Source of the DNA: Halomonas faecis
GTDB lineage: Bacteria; Pseudomonadota; Gammaproteobacteria; Pseudomonadales; Halomonadaceae
Length of the DNA stretch: 64,000 bases
Assembly: GCF_010993975.1 (NCBI RefSeq)
Contig: NZ_JAACZO010000032.1
Location: 124,001 to 188,000 of the forward strand
Reading direction: 5' to 3'
Made by a program: the position numbers and the translations under genes. Positions 24,713 through 32,398 of this stretch are shown here, in pieces (position 1 is the first letter of the stretch; each line of letters starts with the position of its first letter). The notes under the pieces are model-generated. The model was not told the origin of the DNA, ran no database searches, and saw only the letters and a program-made list of their open reading frames with translations.

Positions 24713-26589
24713 CGCAATACAGTGCCAGTTCGATCGAGGTGCTTTCCGGCCTGGAGCCGGTGCGCAAGCGCCCGGGCATGTACACCGACACCAGCCGCCC
24801 CAACCATCTGGTCCAGGAGGTGATTGACAACAGCGTCGACGAGGCGCTGGCCGGCCATGCCGATAAGATCACCGTACGCCTGCACGAGGATGGCGGCATC
24901 GAAGTGGCCGACGACGGCCGTGGCATGCCCATCGACATCCATCCGGAGCACGGTGTCTCCGGCATCGAGCTGATCCTCACCCGGCTGCATGCCGGCGGCA
25001 AGTTCTCCCAGTCCAGCTACCGTTTTTCCGGCGGTCTGCATGGTGTGGGCGTATCGGTGGTCAATGCGCTGTCGAGCCGCCTGGAGGTGGAAGTGGTGCG
25101 CGACGGCAGCCGCCACGCCATGGCCTTCGAACACGGCGAGAAGGTCGCCGAACTGGCCGTGGTGGGCAGCGCACCCAAGCGAGCCACTGGCACTCTGGTG
25201 CGCTTCTGGCCCGACCTCAGCTACTTCGACAGCCCCAAGCTCGCCATGGGGCGTCTCAAGCACCTGCTGCGCGCCAAGGCGGTGCTCTGTCCGGGGCTCG
25301 AGGTGCTACTGGTGGATACCGATGGCACTGAGAGCACATGGCAGTACGCCGACGGCCTGCGCGACTATCTGGCTCAGGCCACCGACGGCTTCGAGGTGTT
25401 GCCGGCCTCGCCGCTGGTGGGCCACTTCGCCGACGACGAGCATGGTGTGGACTGGGCGATCCAGTGGCTGCCCGAAGGCGGCGAGCCGCTGCTGGAGAGC
25501 TACGTCAACCTCATTCCCACGCCTCAGGGCGGCACCCACGTCAACGGTCTGCGCTCGGGGCTGCTCGAGGCGTTGCGCGAGTTCTGCGAGTACAGAAGCC
25601 TGCTGCCGCGGGGCGTCAAGCTCACCGCCGATGACCTCTGGGAGCGCGTCAGCTACGTGCTCTCGGTGAAGATGCTCGACCCGCAGTTCGCCGGCCAGAC
25701 CAAGGAACGCCTCTCCTCGCGCACCGTGGCAGCTTTCGTCTCCGGGGTGGTCAAGGACGCCTTCTCGCTGTGGCTCAATCACCACGTCGATCAGGCCGAG
25801 GTGCTGGCCGAGCTGGTCATCAGCGCCGCCCAGCGCCGTCAGAAGAGCGCCAAGAAGGTGGCGCGCAAGAAGGTCACCTCGGGCCCGGCGCTGCCCGGCA
25901 AGCTCGCCGACTGCTCGGGCCAGGATCCGGCGGCCAGCGAACTCTTCCTGGTGGAAGGCGACTCCGCCGGCGGCAGCGCCAAGCAGGCGCGCCACCGCGA
26001 AACCCAGGCGATCCTGCCGCTGCGCGGCAAGATACTCAATACCTGGGAGGTGGAGCCCCACGACATCTACGGCTCCCAGGAGGTGCACGACATCGCCGTG
26101 GCCATCGGCATGGATCCGGGCAGCAGCGACCTTTCCAAGCTGCGTTACCATAAGATCTGCATTCTCGCCGATGCCGACTCCGACGGCCTGCACATCGCCA
26201 CGCTGCTGTGCGCGCTGTTCGTGCGCCACTTCCCGGCGCTGGTGGATGCCGGCCACGTCTTCGTCGCCATGCCGCCGCTCTACCGCATCGACCTGGGCAA
26301 GGAAGTGCACTACGCCCTGGACGAGAGCGAGAAGGCGGCGATCCTGCGCCGCCTCGAGGGCAAGCGCAGCACACCCAATGTTCAGCGCTTCAAGGGGCTG
26401 GGCGAGATGAGCCCGCTGCAGCTGCGCGAAACCACCATGGCTGCCGACACCCGACGCCTGGTGCAGCTCACTCGCGAGGTCGGTGACGGCACCCTGGAGA
26501 TGATGGACATGCTGCTGGCCAAGAAGCGCGCCTCGGATCGCAAAAGCTGGCTGGAGGACTACGGCAATCTGGCGGATATCGAAGTCTAG
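24709..26589 (+). CDS. parE: DNA topoisomerase IV subunit B
   Basis: ATPase subunit of topoisomerase IV, which decatenates daughter chromosomes with ParC. The 626-residue protein has the GHKL ATPase signatures (QEVIDNSVDEALAG, VADDGRGMPIDIHP, GGLHGVGVSVVNALS), the transducer domain, and the TOPRIM motifs with the catalytic Glu (ELFLVEGDSAGGSAKQARHR) and DADSDGLHIATLL. PNVQRFKGLGEM near the end is conserved. A longer in-frame extension to 24226 is antisense-like noise over yqiA; ATG 24709 overlaps the yqiA stop. parC follows after 89 bases on the same strand. Confidence 0.97.
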   Translation: MTQYSASSIEVLSGLEPVRKRPGMYTDTSRPNHLVQEVIDNSVDEALAGHADKITVRLHEDGGIEVADDGRGMPIDIHPEHGVSGIELILTRLHAGGKFSQSSYRFSGGLHGVGVSVVNALSSRLEVEVVRDGSRHAMAFEHGEKVAELAVVGSAPKRATGTLVRFWPDLSYFDSPKLAMGRLKHLLRAKAVLCPGLEVLLVDTDGTESTWQYADGLRDYLAQATDGFEVLPASPLVGHFADDEHGVDWAIQWLPEGGEPLLESYVNLIPTPQGGTHVNGLRSGLLEALREFCEYRSLLPRGVKLTADDLWERVSYVLSVKMLDPQFAGQTKERLSSRTVAAFVSGVVKDAFSLWLNHHVDQAEVLAELVISAAQRRQKSAKKVARKKVTSGPALPGKLADCSGQDPAASELFLVEGDSAGGSAKQARHRETQAILPLRGKILNTWEVEPHDIYGSQEVHDIAVAIGMDPGSSDLSKLRYHKICILADADSDGLHIATLLCALFVRHFPALVDAGHVFVAMPPLYRIDLGKEVHYALDESEKAAILRRLEGKRSTPNVQRFKGLGEMSPLQLRETTMAADTRRLVQLTREVGDGTLEMMDMLLAKKRASDRKSWLEDYGNLADIEV

Positions 26590-26678
26590 CCCCTTCGGGG
26601 AGCTGTAAGCTCATCCAGAACGTTTCGTGCGGGCACTTCCCGTGAATTTTCCATGATGGCAGATAGGGCCCCGAACCC

Positions 26679-28940
26679 ATGACCATGGATATCCAAGTCG
26701 CGGAGGGCGACGTCGAGCGTCTCTCGCTGCGCGAATACACCGAGAAGGCGTACCTCGACTACTCGATGTACGTCATCCTCGACCGTGCCTTGCCGCATAT
26801 CGGCGACGGCATGAAGCCGGTCCAGCGGCGCATCGTTTACGCCATGCGCGAGCTGGCGCTGAACGCCAACGCCAAGTACAAGAAGTCGGCGCGTACCGTC
26901 GGCGACGTGCTGGGCAAGTTCCACCCTCACGGCGACAGCGCCTGCTACGAGGCGATGGTGCTGATGGCCCAGCCGTTCTCGTATCGCTACCCGCTGGTGG
27001 ATGGCCAGGGCAACTGGGGCAGCCCCGACGACCCCAAGTCGTTCGCGGCGATGCGCTACACCGAAGCGCGCCTCTCCAAGTTCAGCGAGGTGCTGCTCAG
27101 CGAACTCGGCCAGGGCACCGTCGACTGGACCCCCAACTTCGACGGCACCATGAACGAGCCGGTGGTGCTGCCGGCACGCCTGCCTCACGTGCTGCTGAAC
27201 GGCGGTACCGGCATCGCCGTGGGCATGGCCACCGACATTCCGCCCCACAACGTGGGCGAGGTGGTCGAGGCGACCTGCCACCTGCTGCGCCACCCCGAGG
27301 CCACTACCGCCGATCTCGTCGAATTCCTGCCGGCGCCGGATTTCCCCACGGCCGCGGAGATCATCACGTCGCGCGCCGACCTGCGCAAGGTCTACGAGAG
27401 CGGCCGCGGCTCGGTGAAGCTGCGCGCTCGCTACGGCCTCGAAGAGGGCAATGTGGTGATCACCGCACTGCCTTACCAGGTGAGTGGGGCCAAGGTGCTC
27501 GAGCAGATCGCCGCCCAGATGCAGGCCAAGAAACTGCCCATGGTGGCGGACCTGCGCGACGAGTCGACCCACGAGGACCCCACCCGGCTGGTGATCGAAC
27601 CGCGCTCCAACCGGGTCGATATCGAGGCGCTGATGGCGCACCTGTTCGCCACCACCGACCTCGAGAAGAACATTCGCGTCAACCTGAACGTCATCGGCCT
27701 CGACGGCCGGCCGCGGGTGATGCCCCTGCCGGACATGCTCGGTGAGTGGCTCTCCTTCCGCCGAACCACGGTACGCCGACGCCTGGAGCACCGCCTGGGC
27801 AAGGTCGAGGACCGCCTGCACATCCTCGAAGGGCTGCTCGCTGCCTATCTCAACATCGACGAGGTGATCCGCATCATCCGCGAGGAGGACGAGCCCAAGG
27901 CGGCGTTGATGGCCACCTTCGGGCTCTCCGATCGCCAGGCCGAGGCGATCCTCGAACTGCGTCTGCGCCACCTCGCCAAGCTCGAGGAGATGAAGATTCG
28001 CGGCGAGCAGGACGCTCTGGAAGCGGAGCGCAAGCGCCTCGCGGCCTTGCTGGGCAGCGAGGCCAAGCTGACCAATCTGATCGAGAAGGAGCTGCGCGCC
28101 GCCGCCAAGGATTACGGCGATGCGCGACGAGCGCCGCTGGTCGAACGCGAGGAGGCACGGGCGCTTTCCGAGGTCGAGCTGCTCGGCGCCGACCCCATCA
28201 CCGTAGTGCTCTCCGAGAAGGGCTGGATCCGCAGCGCCAAGGGGCACGAGATCGACCCGGCGGGGCTCTCTTACAAGGCCGGTGATCGCTTCCACCTCGC
28301 TGCCCGCGGCAAGACCAACCAGCCGCTGGTGCTGCTCGACGACACTGGCCGCGCTTATACCTTGCAGGCTCACAACCTGCCCAGTGCTCGCAGCCAGGGC
28401 GAGCCGGTCACCGGACGGGCCAACGTGGTGGCCGGGGCCCACATGGCTGGAGTCATGCTGGCCCCGCCTTCCACCCGTTACCTGCTGGCCTCTGATGGCG
28501 GCTACGGTTTCGTGGCGTGCCTCGAGGAGCTCACCGGCAAGAACAAGTCGGGCAAGGCGGTGCTCAGCGTGCCCAAGGGATGCAACGTGCTGCCGCCGCT
28601 CAGGGTGCCGGAAGGGGAGGGCGTCAGCGTGGCGGCGGTTTCCAACGAAGGACGGCTGCTGGTCTTCCCGCTCGACCAGCTTCCCGAGATGGCCAAGGGC
28701 AAGGGCAACAAGATGATCGACATCCCCGGGGCTCGTGCGGCGCGTCGCGAGGAGTTCGTGCGCGATCTGGTGGTGCTGCCGATGGGGGCGGCACTGGTGG
28801 TGCATGCCGGCAAGCGCCACCTGACCCTCAAGGCCGGCGATCTGGACTACTACCGCGGTGAACGCGGCCGGCGCGGCAGCAAGCTGCCGCGTGGTCTGCA
28901 GAAAGTCGACCGCTTGTCCCCGGCTTCGCCGGGAGCCTGA
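26679..28940 (+). CDS. parC: DNA topoisomerase IV subunit A
   Basis: DNA breakage-reunion subunit of topoisomerase IV. The 753-residue protein has the active-site Tyr127 (AMRYTEARL). The quinolone-resistance-determining region [11 protein letters not shown] has the drug-sensitive residues Ser87 and Glu91, equivalent to E. coli Ser80 and Glu84, so no common resistance mutation is seen. The C-terminal beta-pinwheel is present and ends near [11 protein letters not shown]. The gap from parE contains a short CCCC-TTCG-GGGG hairpin and a trace of the heptad repeat. A large heptad hairpin follows the stop. Confidence 0.97.
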   Translation: MTMDIQVAEGDVERLSLREYTEKAYLDYSMYVILDRALPHIGDGMKPVQRRIVYAMRELALNANAKYKKSARTVGDVLGKFHPHGDSACYEAMVLMAQPFSYRYPLVDGQGNWGSPDDPKSFAAMRYTEARLSKFSEVLLSELGQGTVDWTPNFDGTMNEPVVLPARLPHVLLNGGTGIAVGMATDIPPHNVGEVVEATCHLLRHPEATTADLVEFLPAPDFPTAAEIITSRADLRKVYESGRGSVKLRARYGLEEGNVVITALPYQVSGAKVLEQIAAQMQAKKLPMVADLRDESTHEDPTRLVIEPRSNRVDIEALMAHLFATTDLEKNIRVNLNVIGLDGRPRVMPLPDMLGEWLSFRRTTVRRRLEHRLGKVEDRLHILEGLLAAYLNIDEVIRIIREEDEPKAALMATFGLSDRQAEAILELRLRHLAKLEEMKIRGEQDALEAERKRLAALLGSEAKLTNLIEKELRAAAKDYGDARRAPLVEREEARALSEVELLGADPITVVLSEKGWIRSAKGHEIDPAGLSYKAGDRFHLAARGKTNQPLVLLDDTGRAYTLQAHNLPSARSQGEPVTGRANVVAGAHMAGVMLAPPSTRYLLASDGGYGFVACLEELTGKNKSGKAVLSVPKGCNVLPPLRVPEGEGVSVAAVSNEGRLLVFPLDQLPEMAKGKGNKMIDIPGARAARREEFVRDLVVLPMGAALVVHAGKRHLTLKAGDLDYYRGERGRRGSKLPRGLQKVDRLSPASPGA

Positions 28941-28988
28941 AGAGCGGCGCTACGCGTCTGGAAGCTTGAAGTCCCCGGCTTCGCCGAA

Positions 28989-29073
28989 AGCTGTAAGCTT
29001 TAAGCCGTAAGCTGTAAGAAAAAAAATGCCTATCAGGGGGTTACTTACAGCTTATAGCTTACGGCTTACAGCT
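28989..29073. repeat. Heptad inverted repeat, family B, between parC and serB
   Basis: Two 30-base arms (28989-29018 and 29044-29073), built of AAGCTGT/AAGCCGT-type 7-bp units, match as inverted repeats at 26 of 30 positions around a 25-base loop with a poly-A run. It should form a long hairpin just after parC and before serB, and probably ends or stabilises the parC transcript. Confidence 0.72.
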
Positions 29074-29089
29074 CATTAAAGGGGTTGCA

Positions 29090-30313
29090 ATGACACGACG
29101 ACTGCTGATCCGCGCCACCGGCGCGGCACGACCCGGCCAACTGGCCGGCCTGGGCCAGGCCATGGCGCGGAGCGGGGCCCGGCTGCTCGATATCAACCAG
29201 AGCGTGACTTTCGGCATGGTGTCGCTGGAAGCGCTGGTGGGGCTCGAACGGGACGCCGAACTCGAGACCGCCCTCTCGGCGGTGGGTGACGAGCTGGGGC
29301 TCGATGTCCAGGCCATCCAGGTGAGCGCCGAGGAGTACCAGCGCTGGAGCGTGCAGGCCAGCCAGCCGCGGCTGATTCTGACCTTGCTGGCACCGCATCT
29401 GCCGGCAGGAATCCTCGCCGAGGTAGGCGCGCTCACCGCCGGTCATGGCCTCACCGTGGAGCTGATCCACCGCCTCTCCGGTCGCGAGCCGCTCGATGGG
29501 GGGGTGGCGCAAGAGAACGCCCAGCCCCGCGGGTCTTGCGTGGAGTGCTGGTTGCGCGGCGAGGAGGTCGACCTCGACGCCCTGCGCGAAAAGGCACTGG
29601 CGCTGGGTGCCATGCATGGCGTCGACATCGCCATCCAGGAGGATTCCATCTGGCGTCGCCACCGTCGTCTGGTCTGCTTCGACATGGATTCCACCCTGAT
29701 CCAGACCGAGGTGATCGACGAGCTGGCGCGCCGCCATGGCGTCGGCGAAGAGGTGGCTGCGGTCACCGAGCGCGCCATGCGCGGCGAGCTCGACTTCCAG
29801 CAGAGCTTCCGCGAGCGCATGGCGAAGCTCCGCGGGCTCGACGAGTCGGTGCTGGCCGAGATCGCCGAGAATCTGCCGCTGATGGATGGCGTCGAGCGGC
29901 TGATGCACCACCTCAAGCGGCTGGGCTACCGCACGGCGATTCTCTCCGGCGGCTTCACCTATTTCGCCCGCCACCTGCAGGAGAGGCTCGGCTTCGACGA
30001 GATCCACGCCAACGAACTGGTCATCGAGAACGGCAAGGTGACCGGCGAGGTGGCCGAGCCGATTCTCGACGCCGACCGCAAGGCGCTCCTGCTGCACGAG
30101 ATCGCCGCCCGCGAGGGGCTCGCCATGGAGCAGACCATTGCCGTTGGCGACGGCGCCAACGACCTCAAGATGCTCGCCGCCGCCGGGCTCGGCATCGCTT
30201 TCCGTGCCAAACCGCTGGTGCGCAGCCAGGCGCGTCAGTCGATTTCCACCCTGGGCATCGATGCCGTGCTGTACCTGATGGGCTATCGCCAGGGGGATCT
30301 GGAGGAAGTGTAA
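29090..30313 (+). CDS. serB: Phosphoserine phosphatase
   Basis: Last step of serine synthesis: dephosphorylation of O-phosphoserine. The 407-residue protein has a long N-terminal region with two ACT-like regulatory folds (residues 1 to about 180), as in the Pseudomonas-type SerB, followed by the HAD catalytic domain. The HAD motifs are DMDST (nucleophile Asp198, acid Asp200), LSGGF with its Ser, the Lys in ADRKALLL and VGDGANDLKML. The cap region with LDFQQSFRERM is also present. Start ATG 29090 follows AAAGGGG. It is next to the small TIGR02647 gene. Confidence 0.95.
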   Translation: MTRRLLIRATGAARPGQLAGLGQAMARSGARLLDINQSVTFGMVSLEALVGLERDAELETALSAVGDELGLDVQAIQVSAEEYQRWSVQASQPRLILTLLAPHLPAGILAEVGALTAGHGLTVELIHRLSGREPLDGGVAQENAQPRGSCVECWLRGEEVDLDALREKALALGAMHGVDIAIQEDSIWRRHRRLVCFDMDSTLIQTEVIDELARRHGVGEEVAAVTERAMRGELDFQQSFRERMAKLRGLDESVLAEIAENLPLMDGVERLMHHLKRLGYRTAILSGGFTYFARHLQERLGFDEIHANELVIENGKVTGEVAEPILDADRKALLLHEIAAREGLAMEQTIAVGDGANDLKMLAAAGLGIAFRAKPLVRSQARQSISTLGIDAVLYLMGYRQGDLEEV

Positions 30314-30378
30314 CCGTGCTGGCGTCCGGCCGGTGTCTGACGTACCTTCGGGAAAGCCCACCCGACCCGGAGGTCGCC

Positions 30379-30639
30379 ATGACCCAAGTGCGCTTCACCC
30401 CCGAACGGCTCGACGAGCTCAACCTGCTTTGTCTGTTCAACCTCGATACCACCCAGGAAGGCCTCAAGGTGCATGCCGGCAGTGCCCCGGCGGAGGCCGT
30501 CGACGCGGCTTCGCGGCTGCACGCCAAGGGCCTGCTGACCCAGGCCGACGGTGGTTACCTGACGTCGCTGGGGCTGGATGCGGCACGCCACGCTCAGGAC
30601 CTGTTGCGTATCCTCACCGCTCCGGCGCTGACCACCTGA
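30379..30639 (+). CDS. TIGR02647 family small protein
   Basis: An 86-residue protein matching the TIGR02647 pattern of Pseudomonas and relatives: LNLLCLFNLDTTQEGLKVH, then AASRLHAKGLLTQADGGYLTSLGLDAARHAQDLLRIL. The second half looks like a winged-helix or small DNA-binding fold (helix, turn, GGYLT hairpin), but function is unknown. The ATG is set by GGAGG at 30369-30373, 5 bases upstream. It lies 65 bases after serB and may share its transcript. Confidence 0.85.
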   Translation: MTQVRFTPERLDELNLLCLFNLDTTQEGLKVHAGSAPAEAVDAASRLHAKGLLTQADGGYLTSLGLDAARHAQDLLRILTAPALTT

Positions 30640-31235
30640 CCGGCATTCGCCACCCCGGGCATGATTCAGGTCATGCCCGCCAATGGTGCAGTAGTCAGTT
30701 GAGAATTTGATGCAGGCTGGTTTTTTGTTTTCAATATCATGAAATTCAAAGGTTTTTCTGTTTTGATGCATCCGGTTTCGTTAATTTGCGCACTGCGTCG
30801 CGCTGGGGCATGATCAGGTTTCACCAAAAAACGGGAGAAACCCCATGTCAATTCACCAGCTCGCCATCGAACCCAATAGCGAAATCTTCAGTCATTGGGT
30901 TTCACACGCCCTGGCTCAGCGAGCGGCGCACGATGCCATCGTCGCCTTCATGGGCTGATCGGCCGATTAGAGTCATGATCGACCAGGGATGGTCGCTTCC
31001 CCTTCCCGAAACGCCTGATCTCCTTTCTCTTCGCTCGCCACCATCCCGGCCCATGGCCATGCCGTTCTATCTGTAAGTCTCCCGAGGGCGCTTGGTCACC
31101 TGGAGTGAGGGTTCGTGCTTCTCTCATGCATGCTACTATCGCGCCGTTTTCTGTCGTATCGGCGTAGCGGCGTTTTCGTTCGTCTGCTGCGCCATTCGGT
31201 CCCCGGATACAGCCAGCTGTGAGACTGTCGCATCC
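30640..31235. other. AT-richer intergenic region before the cation channel gene
   Basis: This 596-base gap is much richer in A and T than the rest of the window, especially 30690-30785. It has a 9-base direct repeat TTTGATGCA (30706-30714 and 30762-30770), T-rich runs after each copy and one 37-codon reading frame with a possible ribosome site (30845-30958). No tRNA and no clear terminator were found. It may hold an sRNA or be the scar of a lost gene. Confidence 0.4.
30845..30958 (+). CDS. Possible 37-residue small protein, unrecognised
   Basis: An ATG preceded by CGGGAG opens a short frame beginning MSIHQLAIEPNSEIF and ending IVAFMG. It is amphipathic but has no family motif I recognise. 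It is listed because the Shine-Dalgarno is plausible and the surrounding region is otherwise empty; it may equally be chance. Confidence 0.22.
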   Translation: MSIHQLAIEPNSEIFSHWVSHALAQRAAHDAIVAFMG

Positions 31236-32096
31236 ATGAGTACCTCTTTCGTCACTTGGCGCGAGCGCTTCGAGCGGCTGCGCTCGAACAAGCTCTTCGA
31301 GTTGACGGTGATCGGCATCATCGTCGTTTCGGCACTGCTGATCGGTGCCAAGACCTACGAAGATGAAATCGGTCCCTTCCAGCAGTGGCTGCTGATGCTG
31401 GACGTGGCGATCACCGTATTCTTCCTGGTGGAGATCCTCATCCGCATGGCGGCGGAGCGGCGCCTGCGCGACTTCTTCCGCCGGGGCTGGAACGTCTTCG
31501 ATTTCCTGATCGTCACGGCCAGTCTGATCCCCATGGACGACTCCGAGATGGTGCTTCTGGCGCGGTTGCTGCGCATCTTCCGGGTACTGCGTCTGGTGTC
31601 GATGATACCCGAGCTGCGCATGCTGATCGCTGCGCTGTTCAAGTCGATCCCGCGCATGGGCTACGTGGTGCTGTTGATGTTCATCATCTTCTACATCTAT
31701 GGCGCCATTGGCAGCTTCCTGTTCTCGGATGTCGATGAATTCCTGTGGGGCAACATCTCGATTTCCATGCTCACCCTGTTTCGCATCGCTACCTTCGAGG
31801 ACTGGACGGACGTCATGTACGCCACTCAGGAGGTCTACGCCTGGAGCTGGATCTACTACCTCACCTTCATCTTTCTGACGGCCTTCATCTTCCTGAACAT
31901 GATGATCGGCATCGTGCTCGACGTGATGCAGAAGGAGAACCTGGCGATCGAACTGGAGAGCGGTGAGGGAGAGGCTGCCGAGCTGCACGGTCTGCGAGAC
32001 GACGTGCGCTCGCTACGCAGCCAGCTCGACCGCATGGAGGCGTCGCTTGCCTCGCGTGAGGTCCCTTCCGGAGTTGACAAATCCGGCCAGGGCTGA
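31236..32096 (+). CDS. Voltage-gated cation channel (bacterial NaChBac-like, ion transport protein)
   Basis: Single-repeat six-helix channel of 286 residues that should form a tetramer. S1 starts around FELTVIGIIVVSALLIGA; S4 carries the voltage-sensing Arg-every-third pattern RLLRIFRVLRLVSMIPELR; the pore loop is LTLFRIATFEDWTDVMY. The selectivity filter reads TFEDWTD (186-192), where NaChBac has TLESWS; the extra acidic residues resemble calcium-channel EGWTD/DDWSD filters, so ion preference is open. S6 (FLTAFIFLNMMIGIVLDVMQ) is followed by an acidic neck and a coiled coil, as in characterised BacNav channels. ATG 31236 is the start nearest S1. Confidence 0.88.
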   Translation: MSTSFVTWRERFERLRSNKLFELTVIGIIVVSALLIGAKTYEDEIGPFQQWLLMLDVAITVFFLVEILIRMAAERRLRDFFRRGWNVFDFLIVTASLIPMDDSEMVLLARLLRIFRVLRLVSMIPELRMLIAALFKSIPRMGYVVLLMFIIFYIYGAIGSFLFSDVDEFLWGNISISMLTLFRIATFEDWTDVMYATQEVYAWSWIYYLTFIFLTAFIFLNMMIGIVLDVMQKENLAIELESGEGEAAELHGLRDDVRSLRSQLDRMEASLASREVPSGVDKSGQG

Positions 32097-32102
32097 TTCT
32101 CT
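32074..32102 (+). promoter_or_regulatory. Candidate promoter of the leuA leader
   Basis: A perfect -35 TTGACA (32074-32079) inside the last codons of the channel gene is followed after 17 bases by TTCTCT, preceded by TGA as an extended -10. Transcription would begin near 32109, at the leader-peptide ATG itself. The -10 is weak, so confidence is limited. Confidence 0.4.
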
Positions 32103-32108
32103 AGAGGT

Positions 32109-32165
32109 ATGAATCCGACAGCGTACCGCCTCGATCTAGACCTACGACTACTAGCCCGCCGCTGA
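32109..32165 (+). CDS. leuL: leu leader peptide (attenuation leader)
   Basis: An 18-residue reading frame, MNPTAYRLDLDLRLLARR, with five Leu codons in eight positions: CTC once and CTA four times. CTA is scarce in the surrounding GC-rich genes, which favour CTG and CTC. The E. coli leuL leader also uses clustered leucine codons including CTA. It lies 234 bases before leuA, and its stop is followed at once by a hairpin (32173-32195) and later by a 15-bp stem (32313-32353). GAGGT abuts the ATG, too close for a good ribosome site; initiation may be leaderless if the predicted promoter is right. Leucyl-tRNA shortage would stall ribosomes here. Confidence 0.62.
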   Translation: MNPTAYRLDLDLRLLARR

Positions 32166-32172
32166 GCGCGCC

Positions 32173-32353
32173 GGGCGATGCGTACCGCATTGCCCACTGT
32201 CCAGGTTTCATCGAGGTCGTACCATGTCTGCCAACACCGATCACCCCATGACCCATTCCGCTTTCGTCACTGCGCCTGTCGTGCGCCGTGCAGCGGGCAA
32301 CAATGCCGACATCGACTTCGCCCCGCCTGGCCAAGCCTGGCGGGGCGAAGTCG
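32173..32353 (+). promoter_or_regulatory. Putative leuA attenuator (hairpins after the leader peptide)
   Basis: First hairpin: GGGCGATGCG/CGCATTGCCC (32173-32195), one G-T wobble, 3-base loop, directly after the leader stop. Second: a perfect 15-bp stem CGACTTCGCCCCGCC/GGCGGGGCGAAGTCG (32313-32353) with an 11-base loop, followed by TTTCC, 45 bases before leuA. The second resembles an intrinsic terminator with a short U tract. The antiterminator pairing was not worked out and needs a folding calculation. Confidence 0.55.
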
Positions 32354-32398
32354 TTTCCGACCTTTCCCCCTCGACTCGCATTCCGGGAGACCGCCGCC

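Noticed and set aside
26947..26966. Quinolone-resistance mutation in parC
   Set aside because: Ser87 and Glu91, the positions usually altered, carry the sensitive residues.
26586..28820. 744-codon minus-strand frame over parC
   Set aside because: Exactly antisense to a canonical ParC and without motifs.
30786..31076. 96-codon frame upstream of the channel gene
   Set aside because: No ribosome site, Pro/Ser-rich composition and no motif; the alternative 37-codon frame in the same region has a better start.
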